A DNA stretch of 64,000 nucleotides. It comes from Mactromeris polynyma. Its lineage: Eukaryota; Mollusca; Bivalvia; Venerida; Mactridae. The DNA lies in contig JASFXZ010000003.1 in the NCBI GenBank assembly GCA_032209605.1, positions 32,576,762 to 32,640,761 of the forward strand, written 5' to 3'. Below the pieces are notes generated by a model. The model saw only the letters and a list, made by a program, of their open reading frames with translations, did not search any database and had not been told where the DNA came from. The translations under genes were made by a program, and so were the position numbers. Positions 34,725-49,200 of this stretch are shown here, piece after piece; within the stretch, counting starts at the first letter, position 1; each line of letters opens with the position of its first letter.

Positions 34725-36234
34725 ACACATAGTACGGTGAGAACTATGGGATACTGTCTTATCATATAACACATTGTACGGTGAGAACTATGGGATACTG
34801 CCTTATCGTACGGTGAGAACTATGGGATACTGCCTTATCATATAACACATAGTACGGTGAGAACTATGGGATACTGCCTTATAGTACGTTGAGAACTATG
34901 GGATACTGTCTTATCATATAACACATAGTACGGTGAGAACTATGGGATACTGTCTTATCATATAACACATAGTACGTTGAGAACTATGGGATACTGTCTT
35001 ATCATATAACACATAGTACGGTGAGAACTATGGGATACTGCCTTATCGTACGGTGAGAACTATGGGATACTGCCTTATAGTACGTTGAGAACAATGGGAT
35101 ACTGCCTTATAGTACGGTGAGAACTATGGGATACTGCCTTATAGTACGTTGAGAACAATGGGATACTGCCTTATAGTACGGTGAGAACTATGGGATACTG
35201 CATTATCGTACGGAGAGAACTATGGGATACTGCCTTATAGTACGGTGAGAACTATGGGATACTGCCTTATCGTACGGTGAGAACTATGGGATACTGCCTT
35301 ATAGTACGTTGAGAACAATGGGATACTGCCTTATAGTACGTTGAGAACTATGTGATACTGCCTTATAGTACGGTGAGAACTATGGGATACTGCCTTATAG
35401 TACGGTGAGAACTATGGGATACTGCTTTATAGTACGGTGAGAACTATGGGGTACTGCCTTATCGTACGGTGAGAACTATGGGATACTGTCTTATAGTACG
35501 GTGAGAACTATGGGATACTGTCTTATCGTACGGTGACAACTATGGGATACTGTCTTATGGTACGGTGAGAACTATGGGATACTGCCTTATAGTACGGTGA
35601 GATCTATGGGATACTGCTTTATAGTACGGTGAGAAGTATGGGATACTGTCTTATCGTACGGTGAGAACTATGGGATACTGCCTTATAGTACGGTGATAAC
35701 TATGGGATACTGTCTTATCGTACGGTGAGAACTATGGGATACTGACTTATAGTACGGTGATAACTATGGGATACTGTCTTATCGTACGGAGAGAACTATG
35801 GGATACTATCTTATAGTACGGTGATAACTATGGGATACTGTCTTATCGTACGGTGAGAACTATGGTATACCGTCTTAGAGTACGGTGATAACTATGGGAT
35901 ACTGTCTTATCGTACGGTGAGAACTATGGTATACTGTCTTATTGTACGGTAAGAACTATGGGGTACTGCATTATCGTACGGAGAGAACTATGGGATACTG
36001 TCTTATAGTACGGTGATAACTATGGGATACTGTCTTATCGTACGGTGAGAACTATGGGATAGTGCCTTATCGTACGGAGAGAACTATGGGATACTGTCTT
36101 ATAGTACGGTGAGAACTATGGGATACTGCCTTATCGTACGGTGAGAACTATGGGATACTGCCTTATCGTACGGTGAGAACTATGGGATACTGCCTTATCG
36201 TACGGTGAGAACTATGGGATACTGCCTTATCGTA
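34725..36234. repeat. 32-bp minisatellite, ~46 units, with higher-order structure
   Basis: The unit is TACGGTGAGAACTATGGG plus ATACTGCCTTATAG/C. The first ~300 bp include longer units carrying CATATAACACATAG. From about 35690 to 36030 units with GTGATAAC alternate with units with GTGAGAAC, a 64-bp dimer. Common variants: GTTGAGAAC, GGAGAGAAC, ACTGTCTTA. Confidence 0.97.
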
Positions 36235-36756
36235 TTTACACCTTCGTTGGTTCGAAAGTTTTAATATTATTGATGTAGTTTGAAGAAGACTTTGTCTAAT
36301 TATGAAATCTAAATATCGTATTAATGTACACGCACATGTTTTTAAAAAGAGTTGTAATCTTATGAAAATCTCGGAATGGACAATGCCACAAAAGTACTGC
36401 AATTGCATTTTGATGTACATATCTTTACGCGCTTTTAAATTTTATTGAACATGGATTAAACGCGCGTGCTATTGTTGTTGAATATATTGATAAGTTTAAT
36501 TTAATTGAACGGAAGCAGAATTCGAACAATTGGGTGTCTTTATTTATTGATTATATTAACATGTGTCCGTGCAGTAACTCAACATCTAAACCACTAAAAC
36601 AACAGCATATTTGTTTACTTCAATTTGCGCCGATCATCTTGTTGAATGATATTTCTTGTTAAAATGTGAAATGATGGAACACTGCATATAATATGATTTA
36701 GATGTTAAAATATATCATAATACATGTATAGAAAAATATTCACGCAAATTAAGATA
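36235..36756. other. Intergenic, no feature recognised
   Basis: Nothing supported. Confidence 0.5.
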
Positions 36757-37432
36757 AATGCCGAATACTCGATTAATCATCGACTTGAAACTACACTTAA
36801 CAAAAGTGATATGTACTCTGCTGACATATTTAGGATGTTGCAGCTAGATATGAATATATCAAATATGTATGTAATGCTTCTACAAAATTTCAGCGCATAA
36901 TACAGCTAATTCATTGAAATCAAGCCAATTACATACCACCACACATAAGTAAAAAGCAACATATTAACTATACATGTATCGGTCATTATCGAGTGTGATC
37001 GGCGTTTGTCTGGGTATCGTTTGCCAATGATAACCTTCCCACATCGTGTCCATAGATGAGAACAGGCCTCAGAAGATATTTACACAATGGGCAAATATTC
37101 CCCAGAATTGTATATATAATTTAATTACGTCAATGACAAGTAGATGCCAAGCCGTTATCCAGACAAACGACAGTCACACTCAGCATTGACCGTTTCAGTT
37201 TAATTCCTGTGTGGTGTTATGTAATTGACTTCATTTCAATGAATTGGCTGTATTTTGCGCTGAAATAAAGTAGAATCATTACAGACCTATTGAACTTTCT
37301 GTGTATTAAATTTCTATTTGATATATTCATATCTAGTTGCAACATCCTAAATATGTCAGCAGAGTACTTAGCACATTTGTTAGGTGTAGTTTCAAGTCGA
37401 TGATTAATCGATGATTAATCGATTATTCGGCA
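36757..37432. mobile_element. Large imperfect inverted repeat (foldback element)
   Basis: The left arm (about 36757-36950) and right arm (about 37213-37432) are inverse: ATGCCGAATA.TCGATTAATC, ATCGACTTGAAACTACAC, TACTCTGCTGACATATTTAG, TAGATATGAATATATCAAAT, TTTCAGCGCA and AATTCATTGAAAT are shared in order. The spacer is about 260 bp. A further partial direct copy (TGTCAGCAGAG) lies near 37503. No open frame. Confidence 0.85.
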
Positions 37433-39278
37433 TTTATCGGATCATTGAAGAATAACAGCAAAATACTGCATTTGCATGAATAGTTTTCAATACATGTAAA
37501 TATGTCAGCAGAGTGCTTAGCACTAATTCGTCAAGTGTACGTTGTATCGATGTTGAAATTCGAGCCAGCCGATTGCTGATCACTGATATTCATATATGTA
37601 TTATTCATTGCAATATTACATCAAATAGCAAAGGAATGGGCGATATGTGCGAAAATAGTGGTTAATATACATAATCATTCACATTGATAATGACATTTTC
37701 GATTCCATCTTATGCAGATACATTCTAATTCATATTTTAAAACAAATATGACAAGAGTACTCGGTTTGAAGGGCGCATAAAAACATGTATTTTGAATATC
37801 TAAAACAAAAGTTCTGCTAAACGCAATGAAGTCAAAGACGTGATCTTAAAATATATTGAAATCACCCTTTAGTACATACGTTGCATTCTGACAAACGAAT
37901 TTTTGTTATACATCGTCCTAAAATGATAATGGAAATTGATTGAATGCTTGTCACGAAGTTGATGCAAAAAGCGAAAAACTCCGTATTTTGATGAAGTGTG
38001 AAGTGGATAACGCCATCTGTTTTTCCAATAAAACAATACGTTATTTATATCACAAACTTAATGCTTTCTATGATCACAATTAAGATGTATGCAAAAAACA
38101 CAACAGGCAAATGGAAATAGACAAACATCGTATTATAGAGAAACATACATTTTATTGCAGAAAAGACTTTTTAGTGTCTCAACATTAACTCATGCATCAT
38201 GTAACATTATATCGACGTTTATATACAGTCTATCAGTGTAATTTACGCTATAAACATGTCAACAAATTCTATTGAATACACAGATTAACATAATCTAAAC
38301 GATCGTGTCCATAATGTAATGTTTAGATATTGATTTTAAGGCATATCGTTTGCTAAAAGTATGTTCCGAAAATGTAGTCACAAATAAAAATTGAAAGTTT
38401 ATGTCATTCAATAAAATATGCAAAAATATCCTCAATAACAATAAAAATCCTTGTTTAGCTTATGTTCTCGTGAATTATGAGCTTATTGACTTATAGTCCT
38501 TACAGGTTTCACAACATTGTCAAATAATAAACAGGCATTGAACAGCGCAACATATTTTAATGAATTTGAAAGAGTTTCTAAATATAGTTTGGTAAACAAC
38601 CTAAGATCGATAGGTAAACAAATATATGTATATGATTATTCAGTTATTGTTTTTTGTAACTTACATCATTATGATTGGAACAAAGCACTACAAACTGAAG
38701 TGACAACTCGCTGTGTAATTATATAATGTTACTTGTTTACATAGCAACGTTAAATTAATCCTTTCGTAGCATTACTGACACAATAAGTTGACTTCTAATA
38801 AAATATTGAGTCCATATAGTCGGCACAGGTTCAGAATTGTCATAGGAAACACGTTTAGCCAATTTGAACAACACCTTATCCAAAACTAGCACTTTTTGAC
38901 ATTGAATATGATATGGATATTGCGCAGTCAGCTGACTTTCAGTTGGTCGTTATGCTAAACGACAATGTATACGAGATAACATAACATAGATACAATAATA
39001 TATTGCAACAGAAGAAAAAAACATATTGATCGAGCTTCCAAAGATTGCAGTCAAGATTGTGTCATGTTCAACACAGTTCCGTATAAACAACAGATTGACG
39101 GTATATCTACGAATATGACAGAAGAAACGTATCTGGATTGTTGACAAATGGCACCAAGTTAAACACGATGTCCAATCTAGACTGCAAATAAAACACAATC
39201 CCCATACATTTTCATCAGGATCACAGACCAGAGTCGACTTTGCACCAATCACAAGAATTCAAACTATAATATTCCCAT
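37433..39278. other. 3' flank of the Polycomb gene
   Basis: Presumed 3' UTR and intergenic sequence. No AATAAA close to the stop on the minus strand was convincing; candidates lie farther left (near 38151). Confidence 0.45.
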
Positions 39279-40253
39279 TTACGATTCCCATTTAAAGAAT
39301 CCTTTGGTGCGTTCGCATTCTTGTATGATCACAGTGATATTTTCTAGCGTCACTTCGGTAACAAACACGTTATCTCTCGTTTTAACTTCATTAGTGACTT
39401 GTTTCTGTGATTCAACGGATTCCGTCGTCGTCGGGGTCGGTAATAATTCGGATTCGTCGGGTTTGATCATGGTTTCGTTTGTCAGGACAGGCATCGATGA
39501 TGTGTCATCTAACACGGGGCTGCAGCATTCGGGGGTGAAAGAGCTTTCAAGGTATGGGCAGCTGTTTGGTCGACTATATTCATACTCGGGCAAAGAGGAA
39601 GGACTGTTAACTGTTAATGTAGTGTCCTGTTGTAACGTGTGGATATCAATGCTTAACCCATTATTTGTCATCGGACTATCAAGTTCTTCAATAGCTGGAA
39701 TTGTAGATTCGCTCGCCGTACTGGACATGTCAAGTGAAAATGTGCTAAGGCGCCGACGTTTAGCAGGATTTTCATATTCACCAAGTGTTAGTCCATAGAT
39801 ATCTTGGTTAATTTCCTTGTTTGTTATTCCGCGCATGCTTTCATTATCCGAACTAGTCCAGTCATTACATGATCCCCAGTCAACTTTTTCAAAATCACCA
39901 GAGCGAAACATAAATTTTGCTCTCATTTTCGGATGACAGCTTTTCCCGCCATTTTTGTGAAGTGTGCCGCAATCTTTTTGCGAGCTCTCATTCATACAGA
40001 TTGCATTCTCCTTATTATCGATAATATCGTTACCGGCGTCCCGATTCTTTTGTTCCGATACTGGTTCAGACTCTTTTTCAAACAATGTGTCCAGTTTTTC
40101 ATTGGTAGCATCTGTCTGCCACACTCCGCCATATTTTGATAATGAAACAGGAGTCACTTTGTTTTGATGCGTGCTGAGTAGGTCATTTGATGAACGCTCA
40201 TGATCACTGTCTGAGTCGGAGAAGGGGAGTGTTAAAGATCTGGCCTCCGTTAT
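39279..40253 (-). CDS. Pc: Pc exon 5 (linker and Pc box)
   Basis: 324 codons plus TAA, entered in phase 0 after CTTCAG with ITEARSLTLPFSDSDSDHER. Acidic and Ser-rich; contains AKFMFRSGDFEKVDWGS, a possible NLS (PAKRRRLS) and the terminal Pc box (last 30 residues). The exon starts upstream of the internal GTG at 40157, so it is not a separate protein. Confidence 0.93.
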   Translation of the reverse strand: MTEARSLTLPFSDSDSDHERSSNDLLSTHQNKVTPVSLSKYGGVWQTDATNEKLDTLFEKESEPVSEQKNRDAGNDIIDNKENAICMNESSQKDCGTLHKNGGKSCHPKMRAKFMFRSGDFEKVDWGSCNDWTSSDNESMRGITNKEINQDIYGLTLGEYENPAKRRRLSTFSLDMSSTASESTIPAIEELDSPMTNNGLSIDIHTLQQDTTLTVNSPSSLPEYEYSRPNSCPYLESSFTPECCSPVLDDTSSMPVLTNETMIKPDESELLPTPTTTESVESQKQVTNEVKTRDNVFVTEVTLENITVIIQECERTKGFFKWES

Positions 40254-43200
40254 CTGAAGAGAATAAAAGAACGTACATGTACATGTATTGAGTGATCATA
40301 TCAAATACGAACTATATGGATTCCGATAGTTCAAACTAAATCATGAGCTAAACGTTTATACAGAATTTAACAACGCATAAAGTTCTATTTTCATGATTGT
40401 ACTATAAATTATGTCTGATTGTTGACACTTTAGTGCGTACCTATTAAATGAAACAGAGTATCGAAAGTCATGAAATTAACACTTAATGACTTGATTTGGC
40501 TTACTTAGGCTGTGACAGACGGAAGTGTTTTAGTGACGTTCAAAATGTGCGATAGGGTAATTTCAGTAAAACTTTTAGTTTAAATTTCGAAAATAATAAA
40601 ACACCGTAAACCACATACATATCACATGACATACACAGTATAATGTATAGTGCCGTTAAAATAGCTGATTGGTTCAATGTAAGACCAATTGATTTAACGA
40701 TTTACTATCTAGCGTTCGTTGTATACAACTGTTAGTTTTGAACACAAGCGAAACTGTTAGACAACTTAAACTTCCGTGTACTGTTCATGTATGTACATGT
40801 GAATACATTGATGACATAACTTCCCCGTTCCGCTGCAGACAGAGGAGACCTTATAGCAAGATATAATTAAAGACTTATAAATGCAAAACATACATTTATG
40901 GTAACATATGCTATTTAGTTACATAATGTGTTATATACATACACATGTATATACGTATGCTTGTTAACTGACGGCACGCACATGGCAAATAGCCTTACAT
41001 TTTTACAGATTTGCATACATTATTCTAGACCATTCGAACAATGTAGGTTTTAGATAGAAGATTGCGTGGAATTTATACGATGCAAGACTCAACGGTGTGC
41101 ATCCTCTCCATAGCAACGCCCTTTAGGTGACACAATGGCGGCATATCATGAGAGATTATTATTCTAGAGCGGTGAGAGTTGTAGTAAAGGTTTGATACTG
41201 CTGTTTAAGAGAGGGTGATGTTCAAGGGAGGGACATACTGCAGGGATTGCACTGTATAAACACTGGCCTTTTGTTAATGAATGATGACGAACTGTGCTGC
41301 TTAATTCCGAAATAAACAATATGTTTTTTTTTCTAATGTATGATTAGATTTGAACAGTTGCGAAAATAGACGCGTACGCCAGGTTTTGTAAACAAAACGT
41401 AAGTGTGGGCTTGGTTACAATCAATCAAAGTTGATTTCTGTATAAAAGTGTCGTTAAGTATACATTTCAACAGTTAACCATCATTACAGATCACCTATCG
41501 ATACACGTGTAACGGAGCACTTTACAAATGCAGTAGACCAGTTAACAGCTGTGTATAAACACAACGAAGTTGAAGTAGTTACTACCGTTGAGTGCAAATG
41601 TATATTCACTGCTGTACTGATACATATATCATAATTATCAACCAGTTTATCTAAATGAGTAACATAGAAACACAACTATACACAGATGTTGCTGTAAACG
41701 TATACTTTTAATTTTCAATTTAAATGATACGAGTACTTCATTAATATTCTACACACTACATGAAACGATACATCCGATTCGTAACGAAATATGTACTTGA
41801 CATTTACGTTTGTTTCAATAATGGACAATGGCCTTAATACATTGTTTTAAAATCAATAGTATGGTAGGATTATATGCATGGTCAACATTCCTGTGATCAG
41901 AGGTTGGTAAAGAAACGGCCTTGGCAACATATCACTTAATGACTTAAGTTAGTCATCGGATACTATTTGCCTTGAATACCTCGAAAGATGTTTAGTTGGT
42001 CATTTTGAGCCTTATTCGTTTTTACTGGTATGTTTAAAGGTGACATCCCCGGTTTCAAACATGGCACTGAAATTCAGCATGAAACAGGCATTACTTGTTA
42101 TCTTTAACTTAGAGAGCCGCATAAGAAACCACAAAGCGGGGTAACTGCCAAACATATATCAGGATGTTCCTTATCTCGGCATCCTTATTAAACCCGGATG
42201 TAAACTTATAGGGTATTGTATGACATACCGAGATTAAATACATGAAATATTTACCTCACTGCGTCGCCTTTTCTTCTTCCGACAAGCAGCTCGGACACGA
42301 CGTGGGTCATATCCTCTGAAATAAGGAAAATATTCATTTGAACATCATGATGATACTAAAACTAATTCGACATCGTCCACAACCCGAATGATGAAAGATT
42401 TGAGTACATCTCCACCAAACCTTCATTCGGAAGATGAATATCATTTAGACGCTTGTAAGAGACGCTTTACACCACAAAGAATGTGTTGTCAAGGTTTTTA
42501 CAACACGACAAGTTCGTTATATCATAATGTGTACTACAAAGTATTTAAACAAGTTTATTCTAACGTAGAAAATTAATGGGTAGCTGTTACAAAAGCTTTT
42601 CGATTTCTCTTTAACATTCATGAATGCATTTGATTTCTGTTGCAAAATGTAAACGTTAATTTTACTGTGTGATTAGCATGATAAAGCGTCATAATGGTGC
42701 AGATTGCAGCACAGCGTGGAATAATGGCATATTAATTATTATTATAATTTTATAATGTATACACACAATTTCAGGACAATTCAGTACGTACGTTATTTTC
42801 ACCACACAAATATTTGCATATGTATACCATTACACAGCAGTATACTAAAAACCTTGAGTTCAAATTCAAAGACAGTTTCAACAGAATTCAAACAAATTCA
42901 TAAGAGTTATATATAACACAATAATAGTTATTTAGGACTTGCGAAATGATGCATATGTATTTGATAGACGCACTGTTAGCATACTTCAACTGAACTAATA
43001 TTCATACATACTGTATGACTAAATTCACACTTTGCACGTGTACAAATGTTCCAATTATATACAATTATTCATACGTTCACACATATCAATACGTTTATAT
43101 CAATCGCACTATAACTTACACGAGACAGGCGAATGTTCATGAAATAATATCGAGAAATTGCGACCTTGGCCGACCATTTACTCGATAAACATGTTTATTG

Positions 43201-46200
43201 TACAGAATAGTTCAACCCAGGACAAGCCACCAGACAAAAGTACACACCGTTCGTTCTAGCAGACGAATTTCCACAAACAATTATTCCAGAGAGATTCAAA
43301 GTGAGGAGATTGTTCATACACTAAGTAAACAGCCGGATTAATGAATGAGAAAAGTACAGTGGGATATAACAGTATCGTTTCTTGTAAACAATCAGGGTCT
43401 AATATATTGACGAATGACAAATGGTCATTAGCGTGGTGTAAACCATTGTCGTCACTTGTATCAAGTATGGGAACTTATGACGTCAGAACGTAATACGATA
43501 AATCTTAACTCGTGTAATATCGAACTAATAGTTTCCCATTTTACAATCCCAAACAATGATAGTAGATACGAGGTAAAAAGATAAGTGCTCGTTACTCCCA
43601 CGACAAATACAAAATCTAGTGCTGTAAGTGACACATTTTGTAGTAATTCTCCCAATGGGAGGTAATAAATATTCGAAAATAGACGCCATACTCCCACGAT
43701 CAGCGACATCTGATGTAATATTGTTACATTTAGAACAGACAGCTTTAACTTATTTCATTATTAGAGTTTTATGATCGATACATTAAGGAGGCAATCCTAT
43801 ATGCACTCTACGTTTATATTCGATTCGTTGTAATCATGTACATTGGTTTATGCTAGATAGTATGTTTAAGTATTGAAATTACGCGATATATTTCACGAAT
43901 CTATTATGTAGATCTATATTAGGTGCTATACATGTGTACGTATGCGTAATATCTTAGAAAACCGGATATTCATCTACATATTCGAGCAATTACAGAAAAT
44001 GTGTGTATATGCGACTCGATATTGCAAGTACTTGAATGTTGTATCCGCATTTTATCAAATTATCATATTACTGATAATATAAAAGCAGAAAAATAAAGAT
44101 TGCTTTATAAAACTGTGTCGTAATTATTATGTTATTTACAACACAAATATTAAGTAAAAATGAAAATTCTAAATTTATTCGTACAACTAAAAGATTCACA
44201 GCGTATCGCTGTATGGATCCGCATCCAAAATTCCGAATCTGTAATATCTTATGTAAGCAATATCTAGCCTGGTTAAAATAAATCTCCTAAAGAAATAGGA
44301 ACACTGCTAAGTAAGCTGGGTATTAAAATAGTCAGCATGAATGTTTTCAATTTGCAATGTATATATGAACTTAAAATTGTACATGATCGTATTCTTCATG
44401 ATCACATATAAGTTTACAAAACTACAGTTGCCCTATACAGAACAGATATCTTATTCCAACGTCATACAATATCTGATCAAACTACGTCATACATTAAACC
44501 TATGCTCAAATGACGTAAATAAATAAGTTTTGCTTAAAATAGTAAAACAACACCTTTCACAACCAGCAAAACTGTTTAAATATTAGCGATCGTTATATAG
44601 TATAAATGAAAGCGCTAGTGTCAACGTCATGCGAGTTGTACGTATATTGCAGAATTTCTATTACGGATAATATCACAAGATGCGTATGAATTTGTAACGA
44701 AGTCATAACTGTTATGCTACGCAATTATTTATGTCCTTATGGGATTAACAAACATGCATGTCGTTACGAAGTTATCCCACGACTACAGCTAAGAATAATT
44801 ACACGTGATTCATAGCATAGAAAGGACTTGCTTAATGACAAATTATCATATTATACTATATAAGGCGTGATGGCCATATTTGATCAGTATTTTAGCAAAC
44901 TCTCTGTAACCAATAGCAATGTTAAACAGTCTACGTATCAACAGAACGCAATTGCTTGAAACGATGAAGAGCATTGCGTGCGTGGTACAATCCATATCCT
45001 TGCATAATGGGAACAAAATTCAGAATCTTTAAAATCTAACTTGTCTGGGTACATCTGAACTTATGATCTAAGTGTACTCGACACAGCCTTGGCACAGTGC
45101 ACTTTGCGCCTTATGTATGACACTTTCCTTGTTATTCCACATAAACAACACCAATGCCGTCTTTATGTTTGTAGCATCTTCTCTGACTTAATCTATATTT
45201 ATTCCGGTCAGGGATATATTCTCTTAGTATCGATCGTGTAATTATTATGAAAGTCGCAGGATTTTGTCACTAATTGTAATCGTGTCTGCAAGTCATAAAA
45301 TTTATTACTATTTTCTAATAAACATCGTAGCTATACTATATGTACAAAATAACAAGCGGGCGATTTTCCTTTATTACATAAGAAAAACTTCCATTATGTG
45401 ATTGACACTCGCGCGACACTGTAGAAGTACTAGGAGAAATACATATATATTGTAACTATTATTTATTACCGTATAATCACATTTAACAACGAAAACACAT
45501 TTTGTATGAATCTGATACGTTGTACATAATACGTCGTATGGGCGGAACCAGGAAAATGTTGCTATGTTTCGCTTAAGTCATTGTATACATGTAAATGAAC
45601 TAGTGAGAAAGTCTGAACGATCGACAGCGAAATTTAACTCGAATGTTACCATACAGGAGATATATTTAAACATTGTACAGCCAATATCCTTATGTCATTA
45701 TTAACTATTAGTAATATACATAGCGTACTACTGTTGATATGTATACATAGTTGGAATCCTTGAATCGTCTGCAAAACTTACGAATATTTGCCAGAAATTG
45801 AGTAATGATTGGTAATAATGGTTATCAATAAATTTGATGGAAGAAATCACACTGGATAGGAAGTACAGTTAAAGTTCCACGAATCATTAACCTAAGAATT
45901 TGAGGATGAAACTAGGCCATCAGTCGGATTTTAAGACGAATATTTTATTAATTAACGGAATGATTTGTCATGCTAGACGTTTACTCACCAATGTTTAAAT
46001 TACTCAGAACCCTGTTCCTGGATATTAGTCAACATCAAAATGAATCATACGAAATTGTCGATATAGACAAGACAGGAAAATGAGTGTTTTAATGGAAAAC
46101 ATATCGAGCGCAATAGGGAAAAATACCCATATTATGTTGTTGAACGTTAACTAATAGTGTTGTGTTATTACAATAACAATAAGTGAATACGCAAAACCCC

Positions 46201-49200
46201 AAGTTATATCGATAACAAATTCGTGGACGGTGTTACAATATGGAACAGAGAAGACGACCTCAACGTTTGACGGTGTTATGAGTATAATCAACTGAGCGTT
46301 CAAATTCATTCAATGATACTTTTCGATGACTTATTCCATAGATTCTTACACATGTTCGTGCGTGATGCAAGGAACTATAAGACTTTTATTTCATCACCTA
46401 ACCGAAGCTTACTTCATTACCTGATCAACTAGGTAAAACCTAATACTGGTACAACAGTATATATACTATTTTACTCACAAGTTTGATGTCAATGCTAAAC
46501 GTTTCTTAATGACAATCAGTATAACATGCAATCGCAAAACGAGTTGCTAAATCGTTGACAGGGCAGATTTCGTTAATGCAATAAGTAAGTGAAGATATGG
46601 AGGCAAATGATGTACTTTAAAACAAATTGAAACCACCCTGTTACTGCACTTTTGCGGTACAATCAGTCACGTGCTGTAGACAATGTTAGTCATACATATT
46701 AATTGCCCACATCAGAGGATAATGAGTAAGACTGCGTTTTGTACAATCATGCGTACCCTCCTAGGGAAGTTGAAATACAGAAACAGAGATTTTACACAAA
46801 CCAAAAATTCACGCTTTCTAAGCGACCTTCTGCGGTTTCCAGCTTGTAATGTAAAATGTGTACTTACTCTTCATCGAACTGCCGAATCAAGGAGTTATCT
46901 AAAATGTTCTCCTGCGGCTCCCACGTGCAATGTCTGAAACGGTAAATGTCATCAATTAGCAAGCCGTACATTTACGATCAGGCATGTTCATCTAATCATC
47001 TATGATGTTCTTGTAACTGCATCGCTTCAGCATAATCAAGCTAGTAATCGTTCCAGCTATCATAACCATCATTTTATCATCATTTAAGTAACCGACAATA
47101 CAACACAGTCATTATACAAACTAGTTCTTCGATATCGAGTCTGGAATGTTTTACGCCAAAAATGAAGACGCATAATTGAACTGAATACATTGAGTAAACT
47201 AAAATACAGACACGAAAGTTCTCGAACCCCAACAACTGGCACCGTAGACAGAGACAGGGGATGAGTAAATGGTCTGATTGTTGTTAGTACATATGACCAG
47301 CAACAAATTAAATGTATATATAATTATGTATATATGTGTATATAGTATAAGATGTATGCAAAAATGAAAACGGCCAGAAAAACAGCGATCATTTAATTGA
47401 CATTAAGCGCAATAAATGTCAATATGTTTGCAAAGTAAATTGATGAGTAATGTTATAAATGAAATTTAAACCGCGAATGTGTTACGTGCAATGTATAACT
47501 GTCAAGTCATATCAACGATGTGAAGGTTGATTGTGTGCATAGTTTGAAATTATATATGCCGAAAAGGAGCATTAAGATCAAAATCATACGCGATGTGACG
47601 TACATCTGTTCTCATACGTAAACGAAAGAATTAAACCGTTCTCATTCATGTCACGTTTATTTACAAAATCAGTATCAGCGTATATATAAATTTGACGATA
47701 TCGAGTCCCCATTAATGCTAAGCAGACTAAACCGTCTCACAAGAGAACATTGAGTCACATGTCGTTTGCAGAATAGAGTATCCGAGTTCCATGACTAATG
47801 AAGAGACTGAATAACGTTACAACATCAGGCGGGTGACGCAACTTTCAGTCATTAATAATGCATACAGATGTTTGAATAGAAACATCATAACCCATTTCCA
47901 CACCCAAATCGAGCATCTTTAGAGTAAAGAAATACTAGGGTATTATAGCATGTCTTTATTTTAAAGTCTTAATTAATTAATTATGTCATTACTAAGACCT
48001 TCGTTAAGGTCATGCACAAAATGCAGTAAATTGCAGAAAAAAGCAACCAAAATCGGTGATTTACCATCAAAATACAAACAGTTTTGTCCTACCATTGTCT
48101 TAATTTCACCTTTCCGTCACATACTGAGGAGGTTGGTATACAGCGCAAAACAAGAAAACACAATACTCAAACAAAAGTGTTATTGTTCGCAAAGTTTAAG
48201 ATACAATTAAGTGCACCAGAATAGGGTTAATATTTCTATGATAACAGGTTGTTTACTACAATACACATGTTTACCCGGATATCACGATAACACCTTAATG
48301 TATTAACAATAAGGTTAAACGGAGATTCAAATACAGATTTGCAGATTTTACATTAATTTAGCCTCGCCAGCAGGCACGTGATCATTTTAGTGTTTAATTA
48401 AAATAGAAAACCGCATCTAGTTAAATGATTCGATGAGCACGTTGCGTCGGCCATTTCAGGACATTATTTAAGACATTTAACCATTCATTACCGGGCATGT
48501 CCAGGCAGATATCAAGTTACGTCGTTTATAATCTTTAATATTCGGTGCGTATAGCCAGTCTAACTATCGGAGTTACCGAGTCAATAAGGTACAGGACCAA
48601 AACATTGAAGAATGAGTCATGTAAAGTTGATTCAATCAATACGGTTAAGGGTTGTGGGTGCATAGTAAACAAACTAAACATGTGTGGACGTATACAATCA
48701 TGTCAATTAATGTTCTAACACGTGTGTGTGCACATGTGGAAGTTGTGTATATACTGCGTGTGTAAATGTTATACGGCCAGTAGTTCATGTCACATCTTGC
48801 TAACTAGGTGATATAATCTATACTTTTAACCCTTGTTATTGTAAATCTAGCAATACATGATTCGATATCTGACCAACATGCATTGAATTGAAGTCTACAC
48901 ATCAAATTATCAGTTTTATCACGACATGTAAATTAAAAACAAGTGAAATCAGACAAAACTCTATAATTGCCAGATGTATAAACGTGTAAGTATATAACTT
49001 ACTGTAACTAAAATATGTTCATGCTCATGTAAAAGGATTTCACACATTAAGTGCACATGCACTTTCTCTCCAATACAATATTATAGCACTCATTTTTGTT
49101 TACATGTCTTACTTAACATAATTATACATCACACACGTGAAACACATACTATAGTCATGGCAAGCAACGACTTAGATTTTGAATCATGTTCGTTTGATTT

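Noticed and set aside
34725..36234. Regular ~32-bp repeats resembling a CRISPR array
   Set aside because: Units abut directly with no unique spacers, in a eukaryotic genome; this is a minisatellite.
39304..40167. Plus-strand open frames opposite Pc exon 5
   Set aside because: Shadows of the conserved minus-strand coding exon, which has matching splice phases and the Pc box.
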